Shown in pieces: positions 9,501-18,462 of a stretch of DNA of 64,000 nt. The stretch's first letter is position 1. Each line of letters begins with the position of its first letter. The DNA comes from Pycnococcus provasolii. Its lineage: Eukaryota; Chlorophyta; Pseudoscourfieldiophyceae; Pseudoscourfieldiales; Pycnococcaceae. The notes under the pieces were generated by a model. It did not search any database and was not told the DNA's origin. It saw nothing but the letters and a program-made list of their open reading frames with translations. The position numbers were made by a program, and so were the translations under genes. The stretch lies in NCBI GenBank assembly GCA_938743325.2, contig OW568872.1:558001-622000 (forward strand), read 5' to 3'.

Positions 9501-12500
9501 CTGGCGTCCTGAGCGACCTTTTCAGCGCCCTCAAGGGACGGCTGTCGGATAGCAACAAGAACCTTGTTGCGCTCGCTCTCAATGTTTTGGGCAAACTTGG
9601 AGCTGCACTCGGACCTGCGCTTCTGCGAAGCATTGGCACCATGCTGCCCAGCATTCTCAGCACTTTCAACGACAACAGAAAGGCGACGCGCGATGCGGCA
9701 ACGACGTGCCTGACGACGTGGATTGATTCTGGCCGTTCTGAGGTGCTTGACAAGATGCTGCACGGATCTAGCGCAATGCGCAACTATGTGACCGACACCA
9801 AGTCGTCCCCCGATGGAAAGGTGGACGTTCTGCACATGCTCAAGGGCTACGCGGACGAGAGCGCGATGCGCAGCTACCTGAAGAAGGTCGCGGATGCTGC
9901 GGCTGGCGACAAGTCTGCAGCTGTGCGTGCTGCTAGCGCTGACTTGTCCAACGCGGTCGATTCGATGCCAGCAGTTGCTGGCTCTCCCGCCAAGGCTTCT
10001 GGGGAGTCGAACGCCTCCTCTTTCTCGGACCGACCGGCAACGGCAGTCGTGTCGCCCCGTCCAGCAGCGGCAGTCGTGTCGCCCCGCCCGGCGACGGCAG
10101 CATCATCGGTGACTTCACGCCCGGTAACCATAGAAGCATCTGCCAGCAGTGGCGAGGACGAAGAAGCGGTGTTCCGCGTTTCCGCGGGAGCAGCCGCGGC
10201 GCGCGAGGACCGTCTGCGCCGCGTTCCGCGTCGCCTTAAATTCGACGATGGCCCGAGGACATCAGATCTGTACGACGCTGTGTACGACGCAATGTCGGGA
10301 AATCTTCGCGGCGATGTGCTGGAAATGCTCCGCAGCTCGGACTTCAAGGTGCTCTGCCGCGGCGTGGACGCGGTGTTGGCGGAGGTGCAATCCTCTCCCG
10401 GGCACATGGCACATCTGCAGACTGTTGACGTGTGGTTCCGCTGGATCAGCCTGAAGCTGTGCGAGGGGAACACGACGGTTATCCTTAAGGTGCTCGAGCT
10501 CGCGTCTGCTCTGGTGGAGAGCGTGGGCGCTATTGATGGTGGCCTCGTGGACCAGGATCTGTCGCTGCTCCTTCCGACCGTGGTGGAGAAGCGCGGCCAC
10601 AATCAGGATCGCATTCGTCAGCTGCACCGTGAGCTTCTGCAGCTCATTTGCTCTAAGCTCCCGACCTCGAAGGTGATGACCTACATTCTCGATGGACTGA
10701 AGAGCAAGAACAATCGTACTCGCATCGAGTGTGCCGATGACGTGGCCATTCTTGCCGACGAGGCGTATGCAATCGGAACGGAGGTATCGCCTCCGGGTGG
10801 CGACGAAGTTCTGACGTTCCTCAATCATCGCGCACTTGCCGGATCGTCAATCAGTGAGGTGCTGACGACGAGCTTCGAGAGCACGAAGAAGGCAACGCAG
10901 AGCCTGGTGCTCCTTGCCGGGGAGCGTGACGCGTCGCTGCGTGGCAGTGTCATGGGCGCTATCGCGGCAATCTACCGCTGCGTTGGTCAGGATGTGGTTT
11001 GGAAATTCGTGGGCCACATTCCCGACGCTCACCGCAGCCTGCTGGCGGATAAGTTCAAGTGGGAGGACAAGCAGCTCGAGAAATCGGGCATGCCAAAAGC
11101 TGGTGCTATGCTGCACGGCCCAGGTGGCAAGGTGGAGAAGGAGCGTCCGTCGACAGCGTCTGCTGGTCGATCTCGACCGAGCTCTGCAGCTCGCTCGAGC
11201 CCGATGCGTGCCTCAGCACCGGAACTGCCCACGGGTGGTGCCATGCCCGCACTCGCCCCGGTTGCCACGGAACCGGCAAGCCCAGCGCGCACACCGGTGG
11301 CCCCTGAGGAGGGCATGGCTCCCGTGACCCCGTACAAGGTTCATCCCTCGATGGTGGCGCCGCCTGCTGAAGCTGATGTGGCGGAGCAGTGGCGTCGCGG
11401 ATGCACGGCGGCTTCCGACCACGAGGAGGCTGCGTCTGTCGAGGGCATGAAGCTGCTATGCACGCTCCTTGCGCACGCGAGTGGTGGACGGCTGACGGAT
11501 TCCGGCATTGAAGCTGTTGTGGATGGTGCCGACCGAGCCGCCGCTGGCCTTGCCGATAATGCGGACGTGGCGCTCGGACGCGCCGCCGCGGGTGGCAGCA
11601 CGCGTGGAGCGAAGTACACGGTGAACACGCTCATGATGCTCTTTAACATACCGCGGTGCGCTCGCGCGGTCAGCCAGCCGGTGCTCGAGAGAGTGATGGC
11701 GAACCTGCTCGTACGACTGCTCGATGATCGTCTGCCTCGTCTTAGCGAGGGTCCTCAGCTTCTCAAGGCGCTGAACATTTTGATGCTTCGCGTACTTGAG
11801 AGCTCTGACCGCACAAAGGCGTTCAGCGTCCTTCTCCTGCTCCTGCGCGTGCCACCGTCTCGCCTGTCTTCGACACGCGTCATTGACGATGGTCTTGGCG
11901 GGCTGACTGACGGGGATGCGCAGACGAAGAAATTCCTCGAGCTGGTTGTGAAGTGCCTCATCAAGCTGACAAAGGCGCTGAGTGAGTCCATCAGCATGAT
12001 CGACGTGGACAAGCTTGTGCACGCCATCCACGGCTTCTTTGCTGGTCTTGGCGTGGATGAGCTGCGTCGCCGTGGCTCGACGGACGACAAGCCGTTGCGC
12101 ATGGTGAAGACTGTGCTGCATGAGCTGTGCAAAACACTTGGGTACAAGGTAAGGCACCACATGAGCCTCGTTCCCATTGCCGAGCGACCGACTCCAATCA
12201 TCCTCGCCTACATCGATCTGAACTTGAGCAGCCTTGCAAGTGCCGGGCACACCATTGCCGTGGATCCGAATGCAGTCGATGCTAGCGTCGCGTCGTCGTC
12301 GTCGTCATCCAGCGTGGCAACGCTTTCCGCACGTCCTGCCACGGCGGGAGCTTCACCCTCCGATTTGAAGAGTCAGCTCGCGTCCATCTTCAAACAGATT
12401 GGCGACAAATCGACGACCTCGGCTGGCCTGGAAGCGTTGTACCGCTTCACCAAGCGGCATCCTTCCGTGGACATCCATCCTCACCTCGCGAAGACGAGTG

Positions 12501-12946
12501 ACGCGTTCCGGGCGTACATTCAACGCGGTCTTGCGAAGTGTGCGAGCAACGACATGGAGCTCGAGAAGGAAAATGCGGGACAGCGAATTGGTGCCGCGCC
12601 ACAGATGGCTGCTCGTGGCGGCGGCTCGGGTGCCGCCGGCGGCCCTGCGCCGACCCCGGCGACCAAGGCTGTAGAGCAGGTGGAGGCGATGAGCCGGCGT
12701 TTCCGAGACTTCCGCCAGCAGATGGCGGCGCCGGCAGCGCCGGCACCAACCTCATCCGCAGCATCGGCGGCTGGCTCGAATCTCGAGGACATCAAGCGTC
12801 GCTTTGAGAGCATTCAGGCAAAGGCGCAGACGATTCAGGGAAGTGCGGACACCGGGCGGCCAACAACTGCAGATGCAGGTGGCTCGAACCTTGCAAACCT
12901 TCGCGCGCGCCTGAACGAGTTGAAGACAACAAACGATCGCTCGTAA
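6501..12946 (+). CDS. MOR1: XMAP215/Dis1/MOR1-family TOG-domain microtubule polymerase
   Basis: Exons 6501..6654 and 6801..12946 with a 146-nt intron (donor GTACGT, acceptor GATTAG); the split codon gives Ala in EEVKEFAGLL, as expected inside TOG1. The 2,099-aa product is near the length of Arabidopsis MOR1. It binds tubulin and speeds plus-end growth. TOG-like HEAT arrays start at about residues 1, 275, 600, 920 and 1240, each opening with a WxxR or similar motif (EHKNWKVRNAAYEDM, SAAKWSERRDALLHL, SDWKVRLAAVTAH, NNWKERNAALQAL). Pro/Ala/Ser linkers separate them, one holding a short tandem repeat (VVSPRPA units, about 10040-10095). The C-terminal region (LKSQLASIFKQIGDKSTTSAGLEALYRF) matches the conserved MOR1 tail domain, followed by short predicted helices. 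More than 6 kb are open without an intron. The gene converges on a kinesin gene. Confidence 0.95.
10030..10105 (+). repeat. Tandem coding repeat in a MOR1 linker
   Basis: Imperfect units of about 30 bases (GGCAGTCGTGTCGCCCCG core, twice perfect) encoding ATAVVSPRP / AAAVVSPRP / ATAASS. It sits between TOG4 and TOG5, in a disordered, probably microtubule-lattice-binding linker. Confidence 0.75.
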
Positions 12947-13095
12947 ATGTATTTAATTTGCGAGTTACGAAATATGACTTGAGATTTTCATCTCATCCGA
13001 TTAATCGATCTATAAATAGAGAAAAAATACTCTCCCCAAATATTGTTGCAACAACAATCCCACAGTACATCATCCATCATACTGCATCTCGGCTT

Positions 13096-14808
13096 TTACT
13101 TTGTGCGCCCCAGCACGCACGCAGCTCCCACAAGCACGGCGGTATTGAGTACAATCTCCATGAGAAGAGGCATCGTTGTTTTCCCACCAAAACCACCTTG
13201 CACCGCCTCGACACGTTCTCGTAGCGTGTGCACCTCATCCACGAGCGTTTGACGCTGCTTTCGTAGCCAGATCAGCTCCTCTGGACTGCCTGGCTTTGGG
13301 GAAAAGCCTTCCATCTCCTCCTTCGGTGCATGCCGAGCCATATGCTTCGCACGTGCCGCAAAGCGCAGACTGCTCATCGTCTCCTCCACGTCCTCCACGT
13401 CGGGACTCACACAGACGACGATGCGCGTGCGCGAACGGCCGCCTAAGCTCTGCTTGAGAGCATGTGTAAGCCGACTGCTACGATACGGCACGTGCTGCTT
13501 CTTCTGCGACGCGAGGGAGTGCACCACATTCCCAAGTGTACTCAGGCTGCTATTTATGTGCTGCGCCTCCTTGAGCACTGTTCCCTCCGCTCCCGTCTTG
13601 TCAACACGCTCGGATCCGGCGAGGTCACACAGAGTGAGAGAGCCGCCGCGAGTCTCACCATCACCGCGGCGCATGACGACCACGAGATGCGAGCGTGATG
13701 ACGCGACGTTGCACGCTGTGGTTGCAGTTGCACGTCGAGACCCAGCTCGCTCGACGATATCAAGAGCTTCTGCTTTGCTGCGAGCGAGCTCTGTGCTGAG
13801 TCCCACCACTTCGACATTTCCGTCATTATCCTCTTGGAGGTTCAGTGTTGCTGGTGCTGGTGATGACGATGATGATGCGCTTGTAGTCGTCGACGTGCAG
13901 AGCAGGTCGATGATCGTCTCACGGTAGATTTCGTACATAGAAATATGCACACCGACTTCACCGCTAGTGCTACTGCCGCCGCCGTCCTCCGCCGCAGCAA
14001 AGAAAGCGTCCAAGCAACGTGGCAGAAGGCCAGGTGCTGTTTTCGACGAAGGCGTGCCGAGCACCGTGTACGTCTTGCCAGAACCCGTTTGTCCGTAAGC
14101 GAATAGTGTGACGTTGACTCCACTCTGCAAGCACGCGCGCACATCCTCCGCGACAGTGCCTTCGAAGACGGTGCACTGGTCCGTATCGCTTGCAAACACT
14201 CGATCGTAAGCAAACGGCTCGTCGCGATCTGCGCTGAGCACATATTGGTCTTGTTGGATTGTCCAACAAGAAGATGATGATGACTGCTGCTGCTGTTTTT
14301 TTGCATCATCATCACGTGGCGGTCGAAATCTCACAAAAATGCGCACGCGATTGTCCTCTGATGAGCCGTCGTCATCGCCGTCGCTTTCCTCAATTTGGTT
14401 TTTGTCGTTATCATCTTTCTTCTGCTGCTCATCTAGCTTGAGTTTGTTCTTCTTCGTCGTCGGCGGTGTCGGCGACTGTTTTTGTTGTTGTTGTTGTTGT
14501 TGTTTCCTGTACTTTGCCGCTGAGCCGGCGGCGGTGTTGCTGCCCGGCGTCTTGTTGCTTCGAGCGCTGTGATGAGTACTACTACTACTACTACTAGTAC
14601 TAGGAGTAGAAGCACTGCTTCGATATTTCCCATTCGTAGTTGTTGTTGCAGAAGCCGACGACACGGCGGGAGATGATGAGGAGGCAGGTGGTGATGGCGG
14701 CGGCGTAGCACCGTCGTACATCGTCGCGGCGAGCACCGTCGACGGCGACCGAGCACCTTTGGCTGACGTACATTTTCGAGACGGCGCCCCCTGAGGAGTC
14801 GACGCCAT
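13096..14808 (-). CDS. Kinesin motor protein with C-terminal transmembrane anchor
   Basis: A 570-aa kinesin starting at ATG 14808 (MASTPQGAPS). Residues 1-150 are low complexity (Ser/Thr, poly-Gln, Lys/Asp). The motor domain runs from about 154 to 525: VRIFVRFRPP, P-loop AYGQTGSGKTY (about 237), NVASSRSH switch I (about 371), DLAGSERVD switch II (about 396), HINSSLSTLGNVVHSL and YRSSRLTHALKQSLGG. A short coiled-coil-prone segment (LRKQRQTLVDEVHTLRERVEA) follows, then a hydrophobic stretch PLLMEIVLNTAVLVGAACVL and four residues GRTK at the very end. That layout is a classic tail anchor, so the motor probably carries a membrane cargo directly. The motor is N-terminal; I cannot assign the kinesin subfamily. 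It is convergent with MOR1, 149 bp between stops. Confidence 0.93.
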   Translation of the reverse strand: MASTPQGAPSRKCTSAKGARSPSTVLAATMYDGATPPPSPPASSSSPAVSSASATTTTNGKYRSSASTPSTSSSSSSTHHSARSNKTPGSNTAAGSAAKYRKQQQQQQQKQSPTPPTTKKNKLKLDEQQKKDDNDKNQIEESDGDDDGSSEDNRVRIFVRFRPPRDDDAKKQQQQSSSSSCWTIQQDQYVLSADRDEPFAYDRVFASDTDQCTVFEGTVAEDVRACLQSGVNVTLFAYGQTGSGKTYTVLGTPSSKTAPGLLPRCLDAFFAAAEDGGGSSTSGEVGVHISMYEIYRETIIDLLCTSTTTSASSSSSPAPATLNLQEDNDGNVEVVGLSTELARSKAEALDIVERAGSRRATATTACNVASSRSHLVVVMRRGDGETRGGSLTLCDLAGSERVDKTGAEGTVLKEAQHINSSLSTLGNVVHSLASQKKQHVPYRSSRLTHALKQSLGGRSRTRIVVCVSPDVEDVEETMSSLRFAARAKHMARHAPKEEMEGFSPKPGSPEELIWLRKQRQTLVDEVHTLRERVEAVQGGFGGKTTMPLLMEIVLNTAVLVGAACVLGRTK

Positions 14809-15111
14809 TGTTTTTGTTTTTGATTTTGATTTGAAAAAATATATAAAAGGGACCCGGGGCACACACACACACCTCGACAGGCGACAGATGGCATCTGCTT
14901 TCCATCGAGAATTGAGGAGAATTCGATCGAGGTCATCAGGGGTTTCGGGGGGGCCTATCCCCTATGTGATATTTGGCAAACCCCTAACCTTTCTCCCTCG
15001 TTAGGGTTAGGGTTAGGGTAGGGTTAGGGTTAGGGTTAGGGCTCCCCCTCCCCACGCCCCACGGGGCTACCCACTCGTTTTACATATTTGGTAGTACTAG
15101 AATTAATGAGA
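14809..15111. other. Divergent promoter spacer, kinesin / glycosyltransferase
   Basis: A 303-base head-to-head spacer with a TATA-like string (ATATATAAAAGGG, about 14838-14850, plus orientation), a CA run (14862-14871), a G run near 14945 and the TTAGGG array at 15001-15041. No ORF of note. Confidence 0.6.
15001..15041 (+). repeat. TTAGGG telomere-like array
   Basis: About seven TTAGGG units with one slipped unit (TAGGG) in the middle. It lies in the spacer between two divergent genes about 70 bp upstream of the glycosyltransferase ATG, so it is interstitial, not a chromosome end. Confidence 0.85.
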
Positions 15112-16233
15112 ATGGCCGCGCCGGAGGGTGAGATGTGTCGAGATGACGGTGATGTGTGTCCGCTGACGGTGGTGTTGACGACGTCGCCGTGCGTCTCACA
15201 CCCCTCCACCTACCTCATGCAAAACACTATGCTCTCGCTCACCGCGCACTGCGGCCCGCTCGCGCGACGCGTGCCCATCATCATCGTCTGCGACGGATAC
15301 GCGCTGCGCGACGCCGACGCCGAGAAGAGCGTGTTCCGACAGGCGAAGGTGACGAGGGAAGATGCAGAGAGATATGCGCGATACCTGAACAGACTGGAGG
15401 TGCTGTGCGCACGTGCACGCGACTTGGAGCTCGACGACTCGCCATTTCGCAACGCGAGCATGCTCGTGCTCCGTGAGCACCACGGGTTTCCGTACGCGCT
15501 GCGCAGGGGCCTGCAGCTCGTCAAGACGCCTCTCGTCATGGTCTTACAGCACGACCGCTCGTTCACGAACGACGTGGACCTCGCACGTGTCTGCCGAGAG
15601 ATGCAGCGGTGCTGCAGCTGGCTCTACTACGTCGGATTTCCGACCAAGTCGACGATACGCCACGACCTCGTCATGCGCGGGCAGACGAACGGCGCGCTCG
15701 TGCCGACGCCGCTGCGCACGCAGCCTGCAAGAGATACTTGCGCGGCGCTCGACGCGAAGCGCGGCACGTACATGGATTCGAGCGAGGATGGGTTGACGCT
15801 TTTGCCGCTGTGCCGGTTCTTCGACTCCACGCACGTCGCGCGCACGGCGTGGTACACGAATTTCATATTCGGGCGCAACGCTCCTTGGGCATTCGTGAGG
15901 CGCGGCTTCGTGGAAGAGAAGGTGACTGAGGTGATGACGCCCGAGCTTCTCTCGGGCGGCTTGGATGAGGCGCACAAGCCGTACGGCATGTACGTGCTGT
16001 GGCCGGATGGCGCTGCGGACCGTCCCGTTCCTCTGTCGTACGACGCACGCGAGCACGACGCGCCGATGGCTGAGCCATACGGCGGCATGTGGCCAACGGT
16101 GGTGGGTCACGTCAACGGCCACCGTGACGGTTTGGAGCGCAAGATGCAACACCAGGTGTCGTTTGTGCTGGACGCGGAGATTGACGCGTACGACGCCGCC
16201 ACGCGCCGCGAACCTGCGCAACTTGTAATGTAA
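15112..16233 (+). CDS. GT-A-fold glycosyltransferase-like protein
   Basis: About 373 aa from ATG 15112 (MAAPEGEMCRDDG); an in-frame ATG two codons earlier (15106) is equally possible. The order of motifs fits a nucleotide-sugar transferase fold: a first strand PLTVVLTTSPCVSHPST, VPIIIVCDGYALRD, the long helix with FPYALRRGLQLVKTPLVMVL and then LQHDRSF, where HDR stands at the DxD position. Later conserved-looking blocks are RFFDSTHVARTAWYTNF and GGMWPTVVGHVNGHRDG. No signal peptide or membrane segment is seen, so it may be cytosolic. I know of similar uncharacterised proteins in prasinophytes but cannot name a substrate. The stop is followed directly by TGTAA (TGTAATGTAA). Confidence 0.7.
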   Translation: MAAPEGEMCRDDGDVCPLTVVLTTSPCVSHPSTYLMQNTMLSLTAHCGPLARRVPIIIVCDGYALRDADAEKSVFRQAKVTREDAERYARYLNRLEVLCARARDLELDDSPFRNASMLVLREHHGFPYALRRGLQLVKTPLVMVLQHDRSFTNDVDLARVCREMQRCCSWLYYVGFPTKSTIRHDLVMRGQTNGALVPTPLRTQPARDTCAALDAKRGTYMDSSEDGLTLLPLCRFFDSTHVARTAWYTNFIFGRNAPWAFVRRGFVEEKVTEVMTPELLSGGLDEAHKPYGMYVLWPDGAADRPVPLSYDAREHDAPMAEPYGGMWPTVVGHVNGHRDGLERKMQHQVSFVLDAEIDAYDAATRREPAQLVM

Positions 16234-16357
16234 CAACAACAGTAGTACCATAGTCTAAGCATCTCCAATCCGTGTACAGTATAGGTAAGTTGAGTCCTGT
16301 AAGTTACGCGTCCCGTGTTGGTTTCTTTTACCCTTAGTTAAGAAAAAATAAAAACCT

Positions 16358-16379
16358 TACAGTACTGTACAGTACTGTA
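16358..16379. repeat. 22-bp perfect palindrome
   Basis: Self-complementary sequence with core CAGTACTGTACAGTACTG, 125 bp after the glycosyltransferase stop. A partial inverted copy (CTTACAGTACAGTAAGG) lies just downstream at about 16394-16410, so the region could fold into a cruciform or an RNA hairpin. It could be a 3'-end element or a chance low-complexity relic. Confidence 0.7.
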
Positions 16380-16600
16380 CCTAAGTCTATGTACTTACAG
16401 TACAGTAAGGTTCGTACATACTAGGGTACGATAACCTAACCAGACTACGATAAAAAGGCAGACCTGTGATCACGCTCAGGCTTGATCCACATCCTCCTCC
16501 TCCTCCTCCTCCGGGAAGCTGTGACCCCACGCCTGGCAGCCACCTCCACCTGGGGGCCAACAACCCGTTCCCGAACGCAAAGGCCGCCCCCCAGGTATAA

Positions 16601-16670
16601 CCGGAACCGGGATTGGGACCGGGATACCTGACCGGGATTGGGACCGGGATTGGGAAACCTGATTGGGAAG
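16601..16670 (+). repeat. G-rich quasi-tandem repeat
   Basis: Three to four copies of ACCGGGATTGGG-type units interspersed with ACCTGA. It lies between the palindrome cluster and the CCCTAA array. Its regular GGG runs could form a G-quadruplex; no function is shown. Confidence 0.7.
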
Positions 16671-16703
16671 GCGAGGACTGCACTGCGGCTTCTTCGAGCA
16701 GTC

Positions 16704-16736
16704 CCCTAACCCTAACCCTAACCCTAACCCTAACCC
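16704..16736 (-). repeat. CCCTAA telomere-like array
   Basis: Five perfect CCCTAA units plus CCC, about 200 bp upstream of the coiled-coil gene start. Interstitial. Confidence 0.85.
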
Positions 16737-16936
16737 GACAAGAAGCTGGTTTGGTTGAGTGAGTGGTTGTTGATTTTTCATTCCTTCCAGAGGCCTTCTA
16801 TTTCTTATTTTCCTGTTGTGGTGGTGGAATTCGCCCTCCCCCTGTTCCCCCTGTTCTGTCCCCCTTCCCCCTCCCCCCACTGCCTGCTAATAAATTGACA
16901 GCTCGCCTTCCCCTCCCACTCCCTGTCCTGTTCTCC

Positions 16937-18151
16937 ATGGAGTACCTCGGCGACGCCGCTTTGTGCGCGCAGATGCACACATCGCATCAACGCGCGCTGC
17001 TCGAGGAAAATACAAACCTGCGCGCAAAACTACACGAGACGTCGTCCGAACTCATGGACCTCCGAGGCACGTTCGCCGCACGAGACGCGGAACTCTCGCT
17101 CATGCGCAACGAACGTGCACTCACCTCACGCGCGTCCATCATACGAGCAAGTGCGCTGCAGGGGGCTCACCAGGAAAAGGACGGCGAGCTGCGCAAGGCA
17201 CGCCTGCAGCGTCAGGTGCTCGCAGAGGAGGCGGAAATGGGACTCTGCGAGGAACGCATCAAGGCGTCCGCGCTCAGAATCGCTCTTGCTTTCGCGGCGG
17301 CGGATGCTGACGTGCAGGCGAGCTACCAGAGGTGTGTGAACCGACGACTCTCGGAGGTGCGTGGTGGCGCAAAGTCGACACTCGGGGACGCGAACAGGCG
17401 TCTCGAGGAGGCGGAGGAGAGGAGTGCAAACCTGAAGCGCGAGCTGAAGCAGTCGGAGGTGCGACGCGACGAACTCGAAACGAAGGCGAAGGAGGCGGAG
17501 GAACGCTTCGACGGCCTCGCGGAGAAAGTTAAGAAGGCTGCTGCGGCACAGCAAGATCGTCAGCGCCAGCAGCAGCAGCAGCAAGCAAAGCCTCCTCCGG
17601 CACGCCCTCAGGCTCGTATAATGGAAGACGGCGAGGAGACGGAGGACGAGGCTGAGGATATGCCAACGCCGTCACCAGAGCCAGCGCCGAAGCGTCAGGC
17701 GAAGACAGTGCGTACACGCAAGCTGGAAGCGAAGCCGGCACCGCCACCCCGTGCTCCTGCATCCAAGCGCGTAACTGCTAGCCTACTTGCCAGTCCGGGA
17801 TCGCCACCGGCTGACGTAGCTGCCTCGGACTCGCCACCGCCACCGTCGCCACCCGTGGCGGCAGCACCTCGTGCTCCCTCACCGGCAAAACCGGCACCGC
17901 CGCCGGCTGCTGCTTCAGCTCGTGTGCCACTTTCGCTTGCCACCGCGAACAAACCGCCACCGCCACCTGCCGCCGCGGCGAAGCCGAAATCGCGTGGCCC
18001 GAGCTCGTGGCTGAGTGCGCTCGGCACTGTGCCTCAAGCGCCGGCGGTAAGACCTGCGGTTGCCGGAGTCAAGCGCAAGCCTGCTCCCGCTGCGACAAGT
18101 GCAGCAAATCTCTTCGCAGGCTTCAAGGTTCCCAAGCTGATGATGAAGTAG
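16937..18151 (+). CDS. Coiled-coil protein with proline-rich tail, unknown function
   Basis: A 404-aa protein from ATG 16937 (MEYLGDAALCAQMH). Residues of about 15-210 are strongly heptad-like and charged (EENTNLRAKLHETSSEL, LKRELKQSEVRRDELETK), indicating a long coiled coil. A poly-Gln run (about 212-220) is followed by an acidic patch (EDGEETEDEAED) and a Pro/Ala-rich basic region. The C-terminus (LFAGFKVPKLMMK) is compact and may be a short motif. I do not recognise the family; a cytoskeletal or chromosome-associated scaffold would fit but is only a guess. A pyrimidine-rich tract directly precedes the start codon. Confidence 0.8.
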   Translation: MEYLGDAALCAQMHTSHQRALLEENTNLRAKLHETSSELMDLRGTFAARDAELSLMRNERALTSRASIIRASALQGAHQEKDGELRKARLQRQVLAEEAEMGLCEERIKASALRIALAFAAADADVQASYQRCVNRRLSEVRGGAKSTLGDANRRLEEAEERSANLKRELKQSEVRRDELETKAKEAEERFDGLAEKVKKAAAAQQDRQRQQQQQQAKPPPARPQARIMEDGEETEDEAEDMPTPSPEPAPKRQAKTVRTRKLEAKPAPPPRAPASKRVTASLLASPGSPPADVAASDSPPPPSPPVAAAPRAPSPAKPAPPPAAASARVPLSLATANKPPPPPAAAAKPKSRGPSSWLSALGTVPQAPAVRPAVAGVKRKPAPAATSAANLFAGFKVPKLMMK

Positions 18152-18462
18152 AAATCATTGGCTATTTGGTTCTGTTTTAAACGTTTCCCCTTTTTTTGTT
18201 TTTGGTTGGGTTTCAGGGACTTGGTGTTGTGAACACCACCATTTTGAAAACAAATAACATTTACGACAATTATGACTTCGATTACAGACTCTGTATCCAC
18301 GTGTATTTCGCAACTTCATTCGTAGTCGTCTCGTAGTGTATGGTCGTATCGTCGTTTGGGTTTGTGTGCAACACGCCGTGCTTCGTCATCAAAGGCTCGA
18401 CGTAGAGTGAAACAAATAATCAATTCTTTTTTACACTTGCTTAACTTTACTGGACAATCGTT
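18152..18462. other. Convergent intergenic spacer
   Basis: A 311-base AT-rich spacer between two 3' ends. It contains T runs and no ORF with support; probably both 3' UTRs. Confidence 0.6.

Larger units (their letters stand above)
16234..16936. other. Repeat-rich spacer upstream of the coiled-coil gene
   Basis: A 703-base spacer. It holds a cluster of GTAC palindromes (16270-16435), a G-rich quasi-tandem repeat (16601-16670), a CCCTAA array (16704-16736) and a long pyrimidine-rich tract (about 16826-16930) ending just before the ATG of the next gene. The minus-strand frame across it (16476-16880) encodes only translated repeats and is rejected. Confidence 0.6.

Noticed and set aside
16476-16880. 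134-aa minus-strand ORF
   Set aside because: It is made of translated G-rich and CCCTAA repeats (GLGLGLGL and SQSRSQSRS stretches) and has no other support.
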